DNA of 36,356 nucleotides from Paenibacillus sp. 598K (lineage in GTDB: Bacteria > Bacillota > Bacilli > Paenibacillales > Paenibacillaceae), in NCBI RefSeq assembly GCF_003851045.1, contig NZ_BFBX01000066.1:1-36356 (forward strand). Reading direction: 5' to 3'. Shown here one piece after another: positions 1 to 6,993 of this stretch (its first letter is position 1; each line of letters starts with the position of its first letter). Under the pieces are notes generated by a model. The model did no database searches and was not told where the DNA came from. It worked only from the letters and a program-made list of their open reading frames with translations. The translations under genes and the position numbers were made by a program.

Positions 1-53
1 AAGGAATGGGCATAATCATGAAGGACTTCAAATCGACAAGGAGAGGAGAAACA

Positions 54-1016
54 ATGATCACCACTCAGCTGAGTAAAATCGGAGATGTGTCAGCCAGATA
101 TGGGATATCAAGTCGAACGTTAAGGTACTACGAGGAGATCGGCTTACTCGCAAGCAGCAGGGAGCCCAATACGTCCAAACGGCTCTATAGTCCGGAGATG
201 CTGACAAGACTGGAGCTGATCCTGCTATTGAAGCAATTAAGCTTCTCGGTCAAGGACATCGCAGAGGTGCTGTTGTCTGAAGACAGGTCCACGACGACCC
301 GTGTGTTCGGTCGCAAGCTCAAGGAGGTACAGCGAGAGCTCGGCATGATGCAGTCTTTGCAGCAACTCCTCCAGCGATATGTGGACGTAATGCAAGCGGC
401 AGGGCAGCCCCAGAGCCATGCCGGAGCCGAGTCGATTCGCCTGTTATTGGACGCTGCGCAAGCAATCTCTCTAGAGGTTGCTGAAGGTAATAGTGAGGAC
501 GAGATGAACACGGAAATGGAGGCTTCGAACGATATGGAGCAAACGGTTAAGCTGGCGGATGATCAGGTTCGATATCTCGAGCTCAAGCCGATGAAGGTCG
601 CTTATTATCAGACGACTGCTGGACAACAACCGGAGGATGAAGCGTGGAACGTGTTGTATGCCTGGGTGAAGGACAACGAGCTGGACCAGAGCCCGGCGAC
701 CCGGTACTTCGGATTCAACAGCCCGGGAGAGCAAGGCGAGCATGGCTACGAGATGTGGGCTACGGTGCCAGAGGATGCGGAACCATCGGGCGAGGTGCGG
801 ATCAAGCAGGTAGAGGGCGGCTTATATGCCGTATCCAGTCTGTACGGACTCGATATCCCGGTGGCCTGGAAGCGGCTCAACGAGTGGGTTCAGAGCAGCA
901 ATTATCAACCCGGGGCGCATCAGTGGCTGGAGGAGCATTTTTTGTTCAACGGGGATATGATTGTGAATGAGACGTTCCAGTTGGATCTGTACTATCCCAT
1001 CGCCGTGAAAAGCTAA
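54..1016 (+). CDS. MerR-family transcriptional regulator with GyrI/BmrR-like effector domain
   Basis: This is a DNA-binding regulator of about 320 residues. The N-terminal ~75 residues form a MerR winged helix: IGDVSARYGISSRTLRYYEE, then a wing and recognition region (LYSPEMLTRLELI). A helical dimerisation stretch follows to about residue 115, then an acidic linker. The last ~140 residues (from about KLADDQVRYLELKPMKVAYY) look like the GyrI-like/BmrR effector-binding fold, which in known relatives binds lipophilic cations or small drugs. I chose the ATG at 54 because AAGGAGAGGAG sits just upstream (38-48); the reading frame stays open further upstream but has no comparable site. A hairpin and then an ABC-F gene on the same strand follow, so a drug-responsive role is plausible but is inference. 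The promoter lies outside the window. Confidence 0.88.
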   Translation: MITTQLSKIGDVSARYGISSRTLRYYEEIGLLASSREPNTSKRLYSPEMLTRLELILLLKQLSFSVKDIAEVLLSEDRSTTTRVFGRKLKEVQRELGMMQSLQQLLQRYVDVMQAAGQPQSHAGAESIRLLLDAAQAISLEVAEGNSEDEMNTEMEASNDMEQTVKLADDQVRYLELKPMKVAYYQTTAGQQPEDEAWNVLYAWVKDNELDQSPATRYFGFNSPGEQGEHGYEMWATVPEDAEPSGEVRIKQVEGGLYAVSSLYGLDIPVAWKRLNEWVQSSNYQPGAHQWLEEHFLFNGDMIVNETFQLDLYYPIAVKS

Positions 1017-1036
1017 CGGAACATCGAGACGCATAC

Positions 1037-1064
1037 AAGGGCCATCCTGAATAGGGTGGCCCTT
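1037..1064 (+). terminator. Hairpin between MerR and ABC-F genes, probable weak terminator
   Basis: An 8-bp perfect inverted repeat (AAGGGCCA at 1037-1044, TGGCCCTT at 1057-1064) encloses a 12-nt loop that can extend the stem by three more pairs. There is no run of T after it, so termination may be leaky. A consensus -10 (TATAAT, 1069-1074) follows at once. A very similar hairpin occurs at 14098-14122. Confidence 0.5.
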
Positions 1065-1074
1065 ATGGTATAAT
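1046..1074 (+). promoter_or_regulatory. Possible sigma-A promoter of the ABC-F gene
   Basis: A perfect TATAAT lies at 1069-1074, 32 bp before the ABC-F start codon. The matching -35 region (about 1046-1051) is poor and falls in the loop of the preceding hairpin. Only the -10 element is convincing. Confidence 0.35.
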
Positions 1075-1106
1075 CACTCTAGCGTGTAATTAGAAGGGTG
1101 AGAGCC

Positions 1107-2681
1107 ATGAGCGTAATACGGTTGGAGAACGTCACGAAGAAGTATGGAGAGTCCATGATCTTCCGCGATATTTATTTTCGAGTGATGCCAGGGGAACGGA
1201 TCGGCCTCATCGGACGGAACGGTGCAGGCAAGTCGACGGTGTTCAAGCTCATCATGGGCAAAGAAGAGCCAACGTCCGGCAGAGTTGAGATCGATCCTCA
1301 GGTGAAAATCGGCTACTTCTCGCAATTCTCGGAACTAAGCGGAAGCCTGTCCGTCCAGCAAGAACTGGAGCTATGCTTCGAGCAGGTGGCCGGGATCGAA
1401 CGAGAGCTGCAAGCGGTTGGAGATCAGCTGGGTTTGGGTACAGACGATAACGAGATGGAGCAGCTGCTAGCGAGGCAGGCTGAACTATTCGAGCAAATGG
1501 ATCATCTCGATGGCTGGAACGTATCCGTCGAAATTAATACCGTGCTCACGAAGCTAGGCTTCAACGACAGGTCTCGCAATCAGCCGATCGATGAGTTGTC
1601 CGGGGGCTGGCGTAACCGCGCGGCGCTTGCGAAGATGCTCATTGAGCTGCCCGATGTCGTGCTGCTCGACGAGCCTACCAATTACTTGGACATCGAAGGC
1701 ATCACTTGGCTGGAGCAGTGGTTGTATCGGTTCAAGGGAGCCATGATTTTGGTATCGCATGACCGGCAATTCATCGACAAGGTCGTCACGCGGACGATCG
1801 AGATCGAAAATTACCACTTCCAGCAATATGATGGCAACTACACCGAGTACGTCCGTAAGAAGAAGATGCGCAAGAAGGAGCTGGACCGCCAGTTCGAATG
1901 GGAGGAACAACTGCTGCTCATGGAGTCCGAGGCGATCGACGACCGTGCGAGCCGGAAGTCCGTGTCAAAGGACCGTCTTTCGCGGAAGCTGGCGGACAAC
2001 AAGAAGCGGATCGAGCCGCATCCCGTCAACGTGCTGATTACCGATATTTACGAACGGCTGCGCTTCTCAGACAAGCTGTGCGAAGTGAAGAAGATCGGGC
2101 AGACCTATGAAGGCAGACAGATCTTCGAGGACGTCAGCTTTGATATTCAGAAGGAGGATCGCTTGGTGATCACGGGACCGAACGGAAGCGGGAAGTCCAC
2201 GCTCATCAAGATCCTTACCGGGGCGGAGAAGCCGGAGTCCGGAGAGGTGATCTGGGAGAAGGGCGTTAGCTACGCTTACTTTAACCGGATGTGGGAGGAA
2301 CTCGATCCCAAGGATACTGTCAGTCACGCGGTGAACACGTATGGACTGGGGCTGGACGCCCCGCGCAAAAAGGTGGCCAAATTCCTGGCTATGCTGCAAT
2401 TCTCGGAAGCGGATCTGAGCAAAATGATTGGCAATCTGTCCGGCGGGCAGAAGGCTCGGGTGGCGCTTGCCAAGTGCCTGCTATCGGGAGCGGCGGTGAT
2501 CGTCCTGGACGAGCCTACCAACCATCTGGACCTCACGAGCATTCAGGTTATGGAGCAAGCGCTCATCCATTTTCCCGGCGCCGTTATTACGGTCAGCCAT
2601 GATCGCTTCTTCATCGATAAGATCGGCACGAAGATGTTAACCTTCGATCCGTTAACAGGCGTGACGGAGCAGAGTTTATAG
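1107..2681 (+). CDS. ABC-F family ATP-binding protein
   Basis: This soluble protein of 524 residues carries two ABC ATPase domains and no membrane segment, the hallmark of ABC-F translation factors and ribosome-protection proteins. Domain 1 has Walker A GRNGAGKS (about residues 37-44), signature LSGGW and Walker B VVLLDEPTN. Domain 2 has GPNGSGKS, LSGGQ and VIVLDEPTN. Between them is a basic, charged linker (about residues 240-320, rich in K, R and E) that in relatives reaches into the ribosomal P/E site. The ATG at 1107 has AGAAGGG eight bases upstream; an in-frame GTG at 1098 overlaps that site and is less likely. The adjacent MerR regulator is consistent with antibiotic-inducible resistance, but the substrate class cannot be told from sequence alone; a housekeeping Uup/EttA-like role is the alternative. 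Confidence 0.93.
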   Translation: MSVIRLENVTKKYGESMIFRDIYFRVMPGERIGLIGRNGAGKSTVFKLIMGKEEPTSGRVEIDPQVKIGYFSQFSELSGSLSVQQELELCFEQVAGIERELQAVGDQLGLGTDDNEMEQLLARQAELFEQMDHLDGWNVSVEINTVLTKLGFNDRSRNQPIDELSGGWRNRAALAKMLIELPDVVLLDEPTNYLDIEGITWLEQWLYRFKGAMILVSHDRQFIDKVVTRTIEIENYHFQQYDGNYTEYVRKKKMRKKELDRQFEWEEQLLLMESEAIDDRASRKSVSKDRLSRKLADNKKRIEPHPVNVLITDIYERLRFSDKLCEVKKIGQTYEGRQIFEDVSFDIQKEDRLVITGPNGSGKSTLIKILTGAEKPESGEVIWEKGVSYAYFNRMWEELDPKDTVSHAVNTYGLGLDAPRKKVAKFLAMLQFSEADLSKMIGNLSGGQKARVALAKCLLSGAAVIVLDEPTNHLDLTSIQVMEQALIHFPGAVITVSHDRFFIDKIGTKMLTFDPLTGVTEQSL

Positions 2682-2745
2682 AAGCGGCATGAGCCCAAAG
2701 AGCTAATGAAGTTGCTGTGAATTAGGGTCGCGGGAACGCATCCCC

Positions 2746-2787
2746 AAAAAGACACTGATGATTAAAATCTCAGTGTCTTTTTTAAAA
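2746..2787 (+). terminator. Rho-independent terminator of the ABC-F gene
   Basis: AAAAAGACACTGA (2746-2758) pairs with TCAGTGTCTTTTTT (2770-2783) around an 11-nt loop. The stem is followed by a T run on the plus strand and preceded by an A run, so it may also work on the minus strand for the convergent gene. Confidence 0.9.
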
Positions 2788-3028
2788 TACAAGAAAGTAT
2801 ATGATGCTTCTATCTACATTGACTTGTATTTCTCCGGAATGAAACTTATGACGCCACCAAAGGCCAGCGTAGCCGTTTCACCTTGAATTCTAAGAATCTA
2901 TACGTTTCACCCGTATATCTGCTTACAATTCTCCGACAAAGCTCCTTACGACTCAGAGTTTTGCGAAGCAAAACTAGCTTCGTAAGCATGCGCTTAGGAC
3001 GTCGAAGTCGTTTTTGCTTGGAGCGCTC
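2788..3028. other. Structured intergenic segment between convergent genes (nested inverted repeats)
   Basis: No gene was found in this 240-bp segment between the ABC-F terminator and the minus-strand TIMP-like gene. It contains a nested hairpin: outer arms CTTACGA (2945-2951) and TCGTAAG (2980-2986), inner arms GTTTTGC (2958-2964) and GCAAAAC (2968-2974) around a 3-nt loop. A longer-range pair, GCTCC (2941-2945) and GGAGC (3020-3024), could enclose it. It lacks a T run in either direction, so it is not a standard terminator. It could be a 3'-UTR structure, a small RNA or a copy of a dispersed intergenic element. Confidence 0.5.
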
Positions 3029-3733
3029 TTATTTTATTTTGCCTTTCCGGTTGCGTGCAGCGTACATCCACACGGCGGCACCCGCGAGTACGGCGCTGAT
3101 GCTAAACAAGATGGTCCAAATGACGCGCGAACTATTGCTTTCTACGGTTGCCAACTTGGACATGCCATCGGCAGCTACCGTCGCAGCCGTCACTCGCTCT
3201 TGCGGCGAGTTCTCCCCAGTGTCTACGCCACTGCCTTCAACGGGCGCTTCCAGGTCGGAATCAGGAACATCGTCGCTCGCATTCAACGGTTTGAGCGGAA
3301 TCTCCTTGTCCTCGAGCCACTTCAGGTCTTCCGCTTTGTGTTCGATCTGCATGCCGGGTGAACAGAGCGGCTGCTCCCAACCATCGGCCGTCTTGTTCAG
3401 ATACATCAAGTATTGCCCGCCCACCTCGCTCGGGGCAAAGCCAGCGCCCCAGGTGGCGCTTTCCAGCACGGACAATTGCCGGTCTTCAATCGTTTTGAAG
3501 CTGCGAAGTACGGTGACCTCGGCTTGATTGAGTTCTCCCTTGTTGCCAAACGGTTCTATGGCATCCACTTGACCGACAATAACGGCTTCATAACGTTCAT
3601 AGGCTTCCTCCACAGTGAATCCCACGCAAGACAGCGCATGGGCGGTCGGCGCTCGCATGACCCCAAACCCGGACGCAAGCAGCGCAACCGACAACAAGGA
3701 CAGCAGCGACAGACGACGAATTGATGTTCGCAA
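3029..3733 (-). CDS. Secreted, C-terminally membrane-anchored TIMP/netrin-like protein
   Basis: This 234-residue protein has a signal peptide (MRTSIRR, hydrophobic core, cleavage likely after APTAHA near residue 33). An extracytoplasmic domain of about 100 residues begins with a Cys (LSCVGF) and ends near PLCSPG; the pattern of beta strands (YEAVIVGQV, AEVTVLRSF, GQYLMYLN) resembles the TIMP/netrin-like OB fold of Bacillus and Paenibacillus surface proteins. An acidic linker and one membrane helix (about residues 203-225) followed by RNRKGKIK put the domain outside and the tail inside. The start is a TTG at 3731-3733, chosen for its strong GGGGAGGG site seven bases upstream. Function is unknown; protease inhibition or adhesion is only suggested by the fold. 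Confidence 0.8.
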   Translation of the reverse strand: MRTSIRRLSLLSLLSVALLASGFGVMRAPTAHALSCVGFTVEEAYERYEAVIVGQVDAIEPFGNKGELNQAEVTVLRSFKTIEDRQLSVLESATWGAGFAPSEVGGQYLMYLNKTADGWEQPLCSPGMQIEHKAEDLKWLEDKEIPLKPLNASDDVPDSDLEAPVEGSGVDTGENSPQERVTAATVAADGMSKLATVESNSSRVIWTILFSISAVLAGAAVWMYAARNRKGKIK

Positions 3734-3820
3734 GGAATATCCCTCCCCTTTCCATCTTCAAACGAAAAGTATTCCCCAAATGTTGCGGTGAGATAGGTTA
3801 GACGCATAACAAATCACAAA

Positions 3821-3840
3821 CAGCCCTCCGCCGAGGGCTG
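3821..3840 (-). terminator. Probable terminator downstream of the beta-helix gene
   Basis: CAGCCCTC and GAGGGCTG form a perfect 8-bp stem with a 4-nt loop. On the minus strand it is followed by TTTGTGATTTGTT, an interrupted U tract. It would separate the beta-helix gene from the TIMP-like gene. Confidence 0.7.
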
Positions 3841-3883
3841 TGCTTCATTGGTATCAAAGGCTATGAGCCAAGCTGTTGGAGGT

Positions 3884-3911
3884 AGGGGAAGCTGCTCGCC
3901 TCGCTTCCCCT
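3884..3911 (-). terminator. Hairpin just after the beta-helix stop codon
   Basis: AGGGGAAGC and GCTTCCCCT form a 9-bp perfect stem around ten bases, a few bases past the stop codon. There is no U tract, so it may act with the second hairpin at 3821-3840 or protect the mRNA 3' end. Confidence 0.5.
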
Positions 3912-3917
3912 TATCGA

Positions 3918-5942
3918 CTAAATCTCAAAATCAAGCGTACCCTTATCGCTCAATTCAAACGGGCCAGGCGTGACAGCGGCATCCGGTCGCTTGCTTCCGA
4001 AAAAGTCGGTGTCCAACTGATACGGCGTGCTGTCCGGCTCCTCATAGTTCATGTCGGCGTGATACGTCTTCCCGAGCAGGTCGGTCGTCACCCTCATGGC
4101 GGAGGCTCCCCGCAGCAGCTCGGGTGCTTCGACCTTAATCCGCACCTTGCCTTGCGCGGGATCAATCGCAATGGTTATGCCCTGCTCCGTATAGACCCTC
4201 GCATGGGATTCATGTCGACTTGGCGCTGCATCGTTAAGATAGACATTGCCGCCCATCGCTACCGGGAGAACGGCATTGCCGATAAAGAAATCCTTGGCGG
4301 CATCGCCAAGCGCCATAAGCTCCTCGTGGGTATATTCCCACCATCTCTTATCCTTGACGTCCGGATGTTGATCGTAGCCGCCCAGTCCGACAGCATGCAG
4401 ATAGCACACGGAATCGTCCGGCACGCCATCCATGACCGTCTTCCCGTCCGCTCCGACGGTATCTCTCGGCTTCAGCGGAAGATGCTCAAAGAAGGTAATC
4501 GGAACAGGCTCCACAGACCCGCTATGATCCCCCAGGAAGATATTGTTGTAATATCGGTCATCGCCGCCAGTAATATTGGAGTACCCTGCCATGGCTGTCT
4601 CGTGCGGGAAGTGATACGGCGTAATCCGGGTAATCTCCGAACGAACGACAAATCGCCCGGCAAATAAATTATGAGCAAAGGCACCGCCTTGCGCCATATT
4701 CCTGAAATTCATGGGCGAGAGGAACAGATTATGATCGACCATATACGGACCGTGGCACACCTCGACGAAGAGGTCCTCAGACAGGTTGTCAAAAAAGACA
4801 TTGCGGCTGATGCGGGTACCCTGCGCCTGCCAGTCCAGCCATAGCGAACGGTAACAGCTATAGATGATATTGTCATGGATCTGCGTATCCAGCGCGGCAT
4901 GCAGCTTGATGCCCGCTACTTCGGCCCCGTGTCTGAGCCGTTTGTGGTGAATGTTGTAGATCCGGTTCTGATAGATGTGGCTGAAGGCGGCTCCCATATG
5001 ACCTACTATCCCAGCTTGCTCGCAATCATGGATGACGTTGCCGCGAACGATGTGACTGCCGATCCGATCCTTATGCCAACCGGCGCGTAAGGCGCTTAGA
5101 ATAACCTCCTGCTCGCGTTGCGTGCCGCCTTTGCTATGCTTCCCCGAGGATGGGGTGTGACCGGTACCGATCTCGGTGCCCAGGCTAATGCCGACGCATT
5201 TGGATTCGCGGATGACATTGTCCTCAATGATCCACCCCTTGCTCCAGTGCGGACCGATCAAGCCCTCCTGGTAGTCCGTAGGCGGTGCCCATTGAGGAGA
5301 GGCTTGACATAGGGTGAAGCCACTGACGGTAATATAGTCGCGTCCCGGCTTCTCGGGCCAGAAGCAATAAGGACGGACATTGATTTCTACATTTTCCTTG
5401 CGCGGATCTTTCCCGCCAAAGTTGGCCCAGATTTTGGTCGTCGTCGAACCCACCTCGGCATACCACGTTAACAGCGAATCCTCGGGATATTTGGCTTGGG
5501 GCCAAGCCTCCGGCTTATGAACCTTTTCTACGCTCTCGCATTCGTACAAAGACTTGCCATCCAGATAGACATCCCCGAGATGAATCGGGAAAGGCCCGTC
5601 GAACAACCAGTCTCCACTCAGCTCGACTTCAAAGGGGTTACGAACGGAAAACAGGCTATTGAGCACCTCGGTGCTCCAAACCTGGTCACCTTCAGACTGC
5701 CAGTCGGTGATCCGTTCCGCTCCGGTGATGACGACTTCCCCGTCTCCTGCGGATCGATAGACGATCCTATGCTCTGCGGTTCCTCCATTCGCCGGGTTCA
5801 CCCATTCCCTATAGACGCCGGCATGCACAATAACGGTATCGCCAGCCATGGCCTGAGCCGCAGCGCGCGATATCGTGCGAAGGGGTTGATCCGCCGTTCC
5901 TTTGTGCTGATCATTCCCATGGACAGATACATGATATTCCAT
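3918..5942 (-). CDS. Right-handed parallel beta-helix protein (DUF1565-like), probable carbohydrate-active enzyme
   Basis: This is a 674-residue protein without a signal peptide, so it is probably cytoplasmic. It opens with YHVSVHGNDQHKGTADQPL..TISRAAAQAMAGDTVIVHAGVYRE, the typical entry of pectin-lyase-like beta-helix proteins, then many short coils with buried Asn/His/Ile ladders (IIEDNVIRES, HIVRGNVIHDCEQAG, HIYQNRIYNIHH, QIHDNIIYSCYRS, RISRNVFFDN). The C-terminal ~150 residues form a beta-rich accessory region. Such proteins in Paenibacillus usually act on oligosaccharides brought in by transporters; the substrate and catalytic residues cannot be named here. The ATG at 5942 has GAGGG eight bases upstream; in-frame extension upstream overlaps the previous gene and has no site. 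It lies 55 bp after the preceding minus-strand membrane protein, possibly in one transcript. Confidence 0.85.
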   Translation of the reverse strand: MEYHVSVHGNDQHKGTADQPLRTISRAAAQAMAGDTVIVHAGVYREWVNPANGGTAEHRIVYRSAGDGEVVITGAERITDWQSEGDQVWSTEVLNSLFSVRNPFEVELSGDWLFDGPFPIHLGDVYLDGKSLYECESVEKVHKPEAWPQAKYPEDSLLTWYAEVGSTTTKIWANFGGKDPRKENVEINVRPYCFWPEKPGRDYITVSGFTLCQASPQWAPPTDYQEGLIGPHWSKGWIIEDNVIRESKCVGISLGTEIGTGHTPSSGKHSKGGTQREQEVILSALRAGWHKDRIGSHIVRGNVIHDCEQAGIVGHMGAAFSHIYQNRIYNIHHKRLRHGAEVAGIKLHAALDTQIHDNIIYSCYRSLWLDWQAQGTRISRNVFFDNLSEDLFVEVCHGPYMVDHNLFLSPMNFRNMAQGGAFAHNLFAGRFVVRSEITRITPYHFPHETAMAGYSNITGGDDRYYNNIFLGDHSGSVEPVPITFFEHLPLKPRDTVGADGKTVMDGVPDDSVCYLHAVGLGGYDQHPDVKDKRWWEYTHEELMALGDAAKDFFIGNAVLPVAMGGNVYLNDAAPSRHESHARVYTEQGITIAIDPAQGKVRIKVEAPELLRGASAMRVTTDLLGKTYHADMNYEEPDSTPYQLDTDFFGSKRPDAAVTPGPFELSDKGTLDFEI

Positions 5943-5997
5943 AACAATTATCCCTCTTCCCGCCTTAGAAGTGTGCTTCAACAGGTATGCAAAATTA

Positions 5998-6885
5998 TTA
6001 TTCCGATGGGGCGTACTTCTCCACATTCGGCTCGAATGTCGCCCCACTCGCCAGGTCCAGCTCCACGTGGGTGACTCCGCGACCGTCGGTCAGCACGATC
6101 ATTCGCGACCCGACGAGGGGAACGCGTTCGGCGCTGGTACGCATGTGTGCCGAGACGACACGCGGAGCGCCGTCAAACGTATAACTCACCTCAACCTTGA
6201 ACAGGGGGTCATTACGCATCCAAGAGTGGGTGAAGGTGACAGCGGTCAACGTTCCGGCGTACGACAAGCCCTCCACGCGCAGCCGCGCGATGTCAGCCTG
6301 ACGCTGCCGGGCATGGGCGATAGAGCCGGGCAGCCGCAGCAGCGTGATGGCAGCCCAGAGGGCCAAGCAAGCTCCAACGACGGCGCCGAGCTCTCGCGGA
6401 ATCGTCGGCGATGTCGCGATGGCCTCAAGGTCAAAGGGTCGCGACGGGTCGCTTGTCAGCATCCACAACAGGAGGGCTCCCGCGCCTGCTGCGAGGCCTC
6501 CTGTAACCGATAATGCCGCCAACCGGCCAGCCACTCGGGTCTGCCCAAACTGTTCCATCGCTCGCGAGTACAATGTGCCGGTCGTACTGATCGCGACCAA
6601 AAGCAGCAAAACAGCGACGCCCACTGTGACGGGATGCCCAAGGAGCCTGTTGATCGTCGCTGTCGGCGCCATACCGAGCAGGGCGCCGAACGGCACGGCG
6701 CCTGTCAGCGACCACAGTGCGCCGGCTGTGAGCAGCCACGGCATCAGCGGAGCCGCACGTCCGACGCGACGTCCCGGTCGGAGCATCGTCATCCGTCCGT
6801 TCCTATCTGTGGTCGAGAACAGTGGCAGCGCCTCGCTATCTTGTGGCTGCTCGTACTTCTGCTGACCCTCTGCAGCATCGCTCAT
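5998..6885 (-). CDS. Four-helix membrane protein of unknown function, actinobacterial in character
   Basis: This 295-residue protein has a short polar N-terminus, four predicted membrane helices (MPWLLTAGALWSLTGAVPFG; VTVGVAVLLLLVAISTTGTL; LAALSVTGGLAAGAGALLLW; LGAVVGACLALWAAITLLRL) and a soluble C-terminal domain of about 90 residues (EGLSYAGTLTAVTFTHSWMR, then YTFDGAPRVVSAHMRTSAER). That domain resembles the small beta domain of DUF3592-type proteins, but I would not assign it. It is rich in Ala, Gly, Arg and Val, and its codons look more GC-rich in third positions than its neighbours, unlike typical Firmicute membrane proteins, which suggests transfer from an actinobacterium. The start at 6885 has GGGAGGG eight bases upstream. 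No function can be inferred. Confidence 0.75.
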   Translation of the reverse strand: MSDAAEGQQKYEQPQDSEALPLFSTTDRNGRMTMLRPGRRVGRAAPLMPWLLTAGALWSLTGAVPFGALLGMAPTATINRLLGHPVTVGVAVLLLLVAISTTGTLYSRAMEQFGQTRVAGRLAALSVTGGLAAGAGALLLWMLTSDPSRPFDLEAIATSPTIPRELGAVVGACLALWAAITLLRLPGSIAHARQRQADIARLRVEGLSYAGTLTAVTFTHSWMRNDPLFKVEVSYTFDGAPRVVSAHMRTSAERVPLVGSRMIVLTDGRGVTHVELDLASGATFEPNVEKYAPSE

Positions 6886-6943
6886 TGGAGTTGCCCTCCC
6901 GAGGAAAATTTCTTACCTACATTTTACCACTCAAACGAAAGAA

Positions 6944-6962
6944 GGGAAGCGATTCGCTTCCC
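6944..6962 (-). terminator. Terminator of the giant SLH protein gene
   Basis: GGGAAGCGATTCGCTTCCC is a near-perfect palindrome (9-bp arms; the loop would open further in RNA). On the minus strand it is followed by TTCTTTCGTTT. It lies about 30 bp after the SLH protein stop codon, in front of the next minus-strand gene. Confidence 0.75.
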
Positions 6963-6993
6963 CTCGTCCGTTTTTCCTATGCGTCATTCTCTC

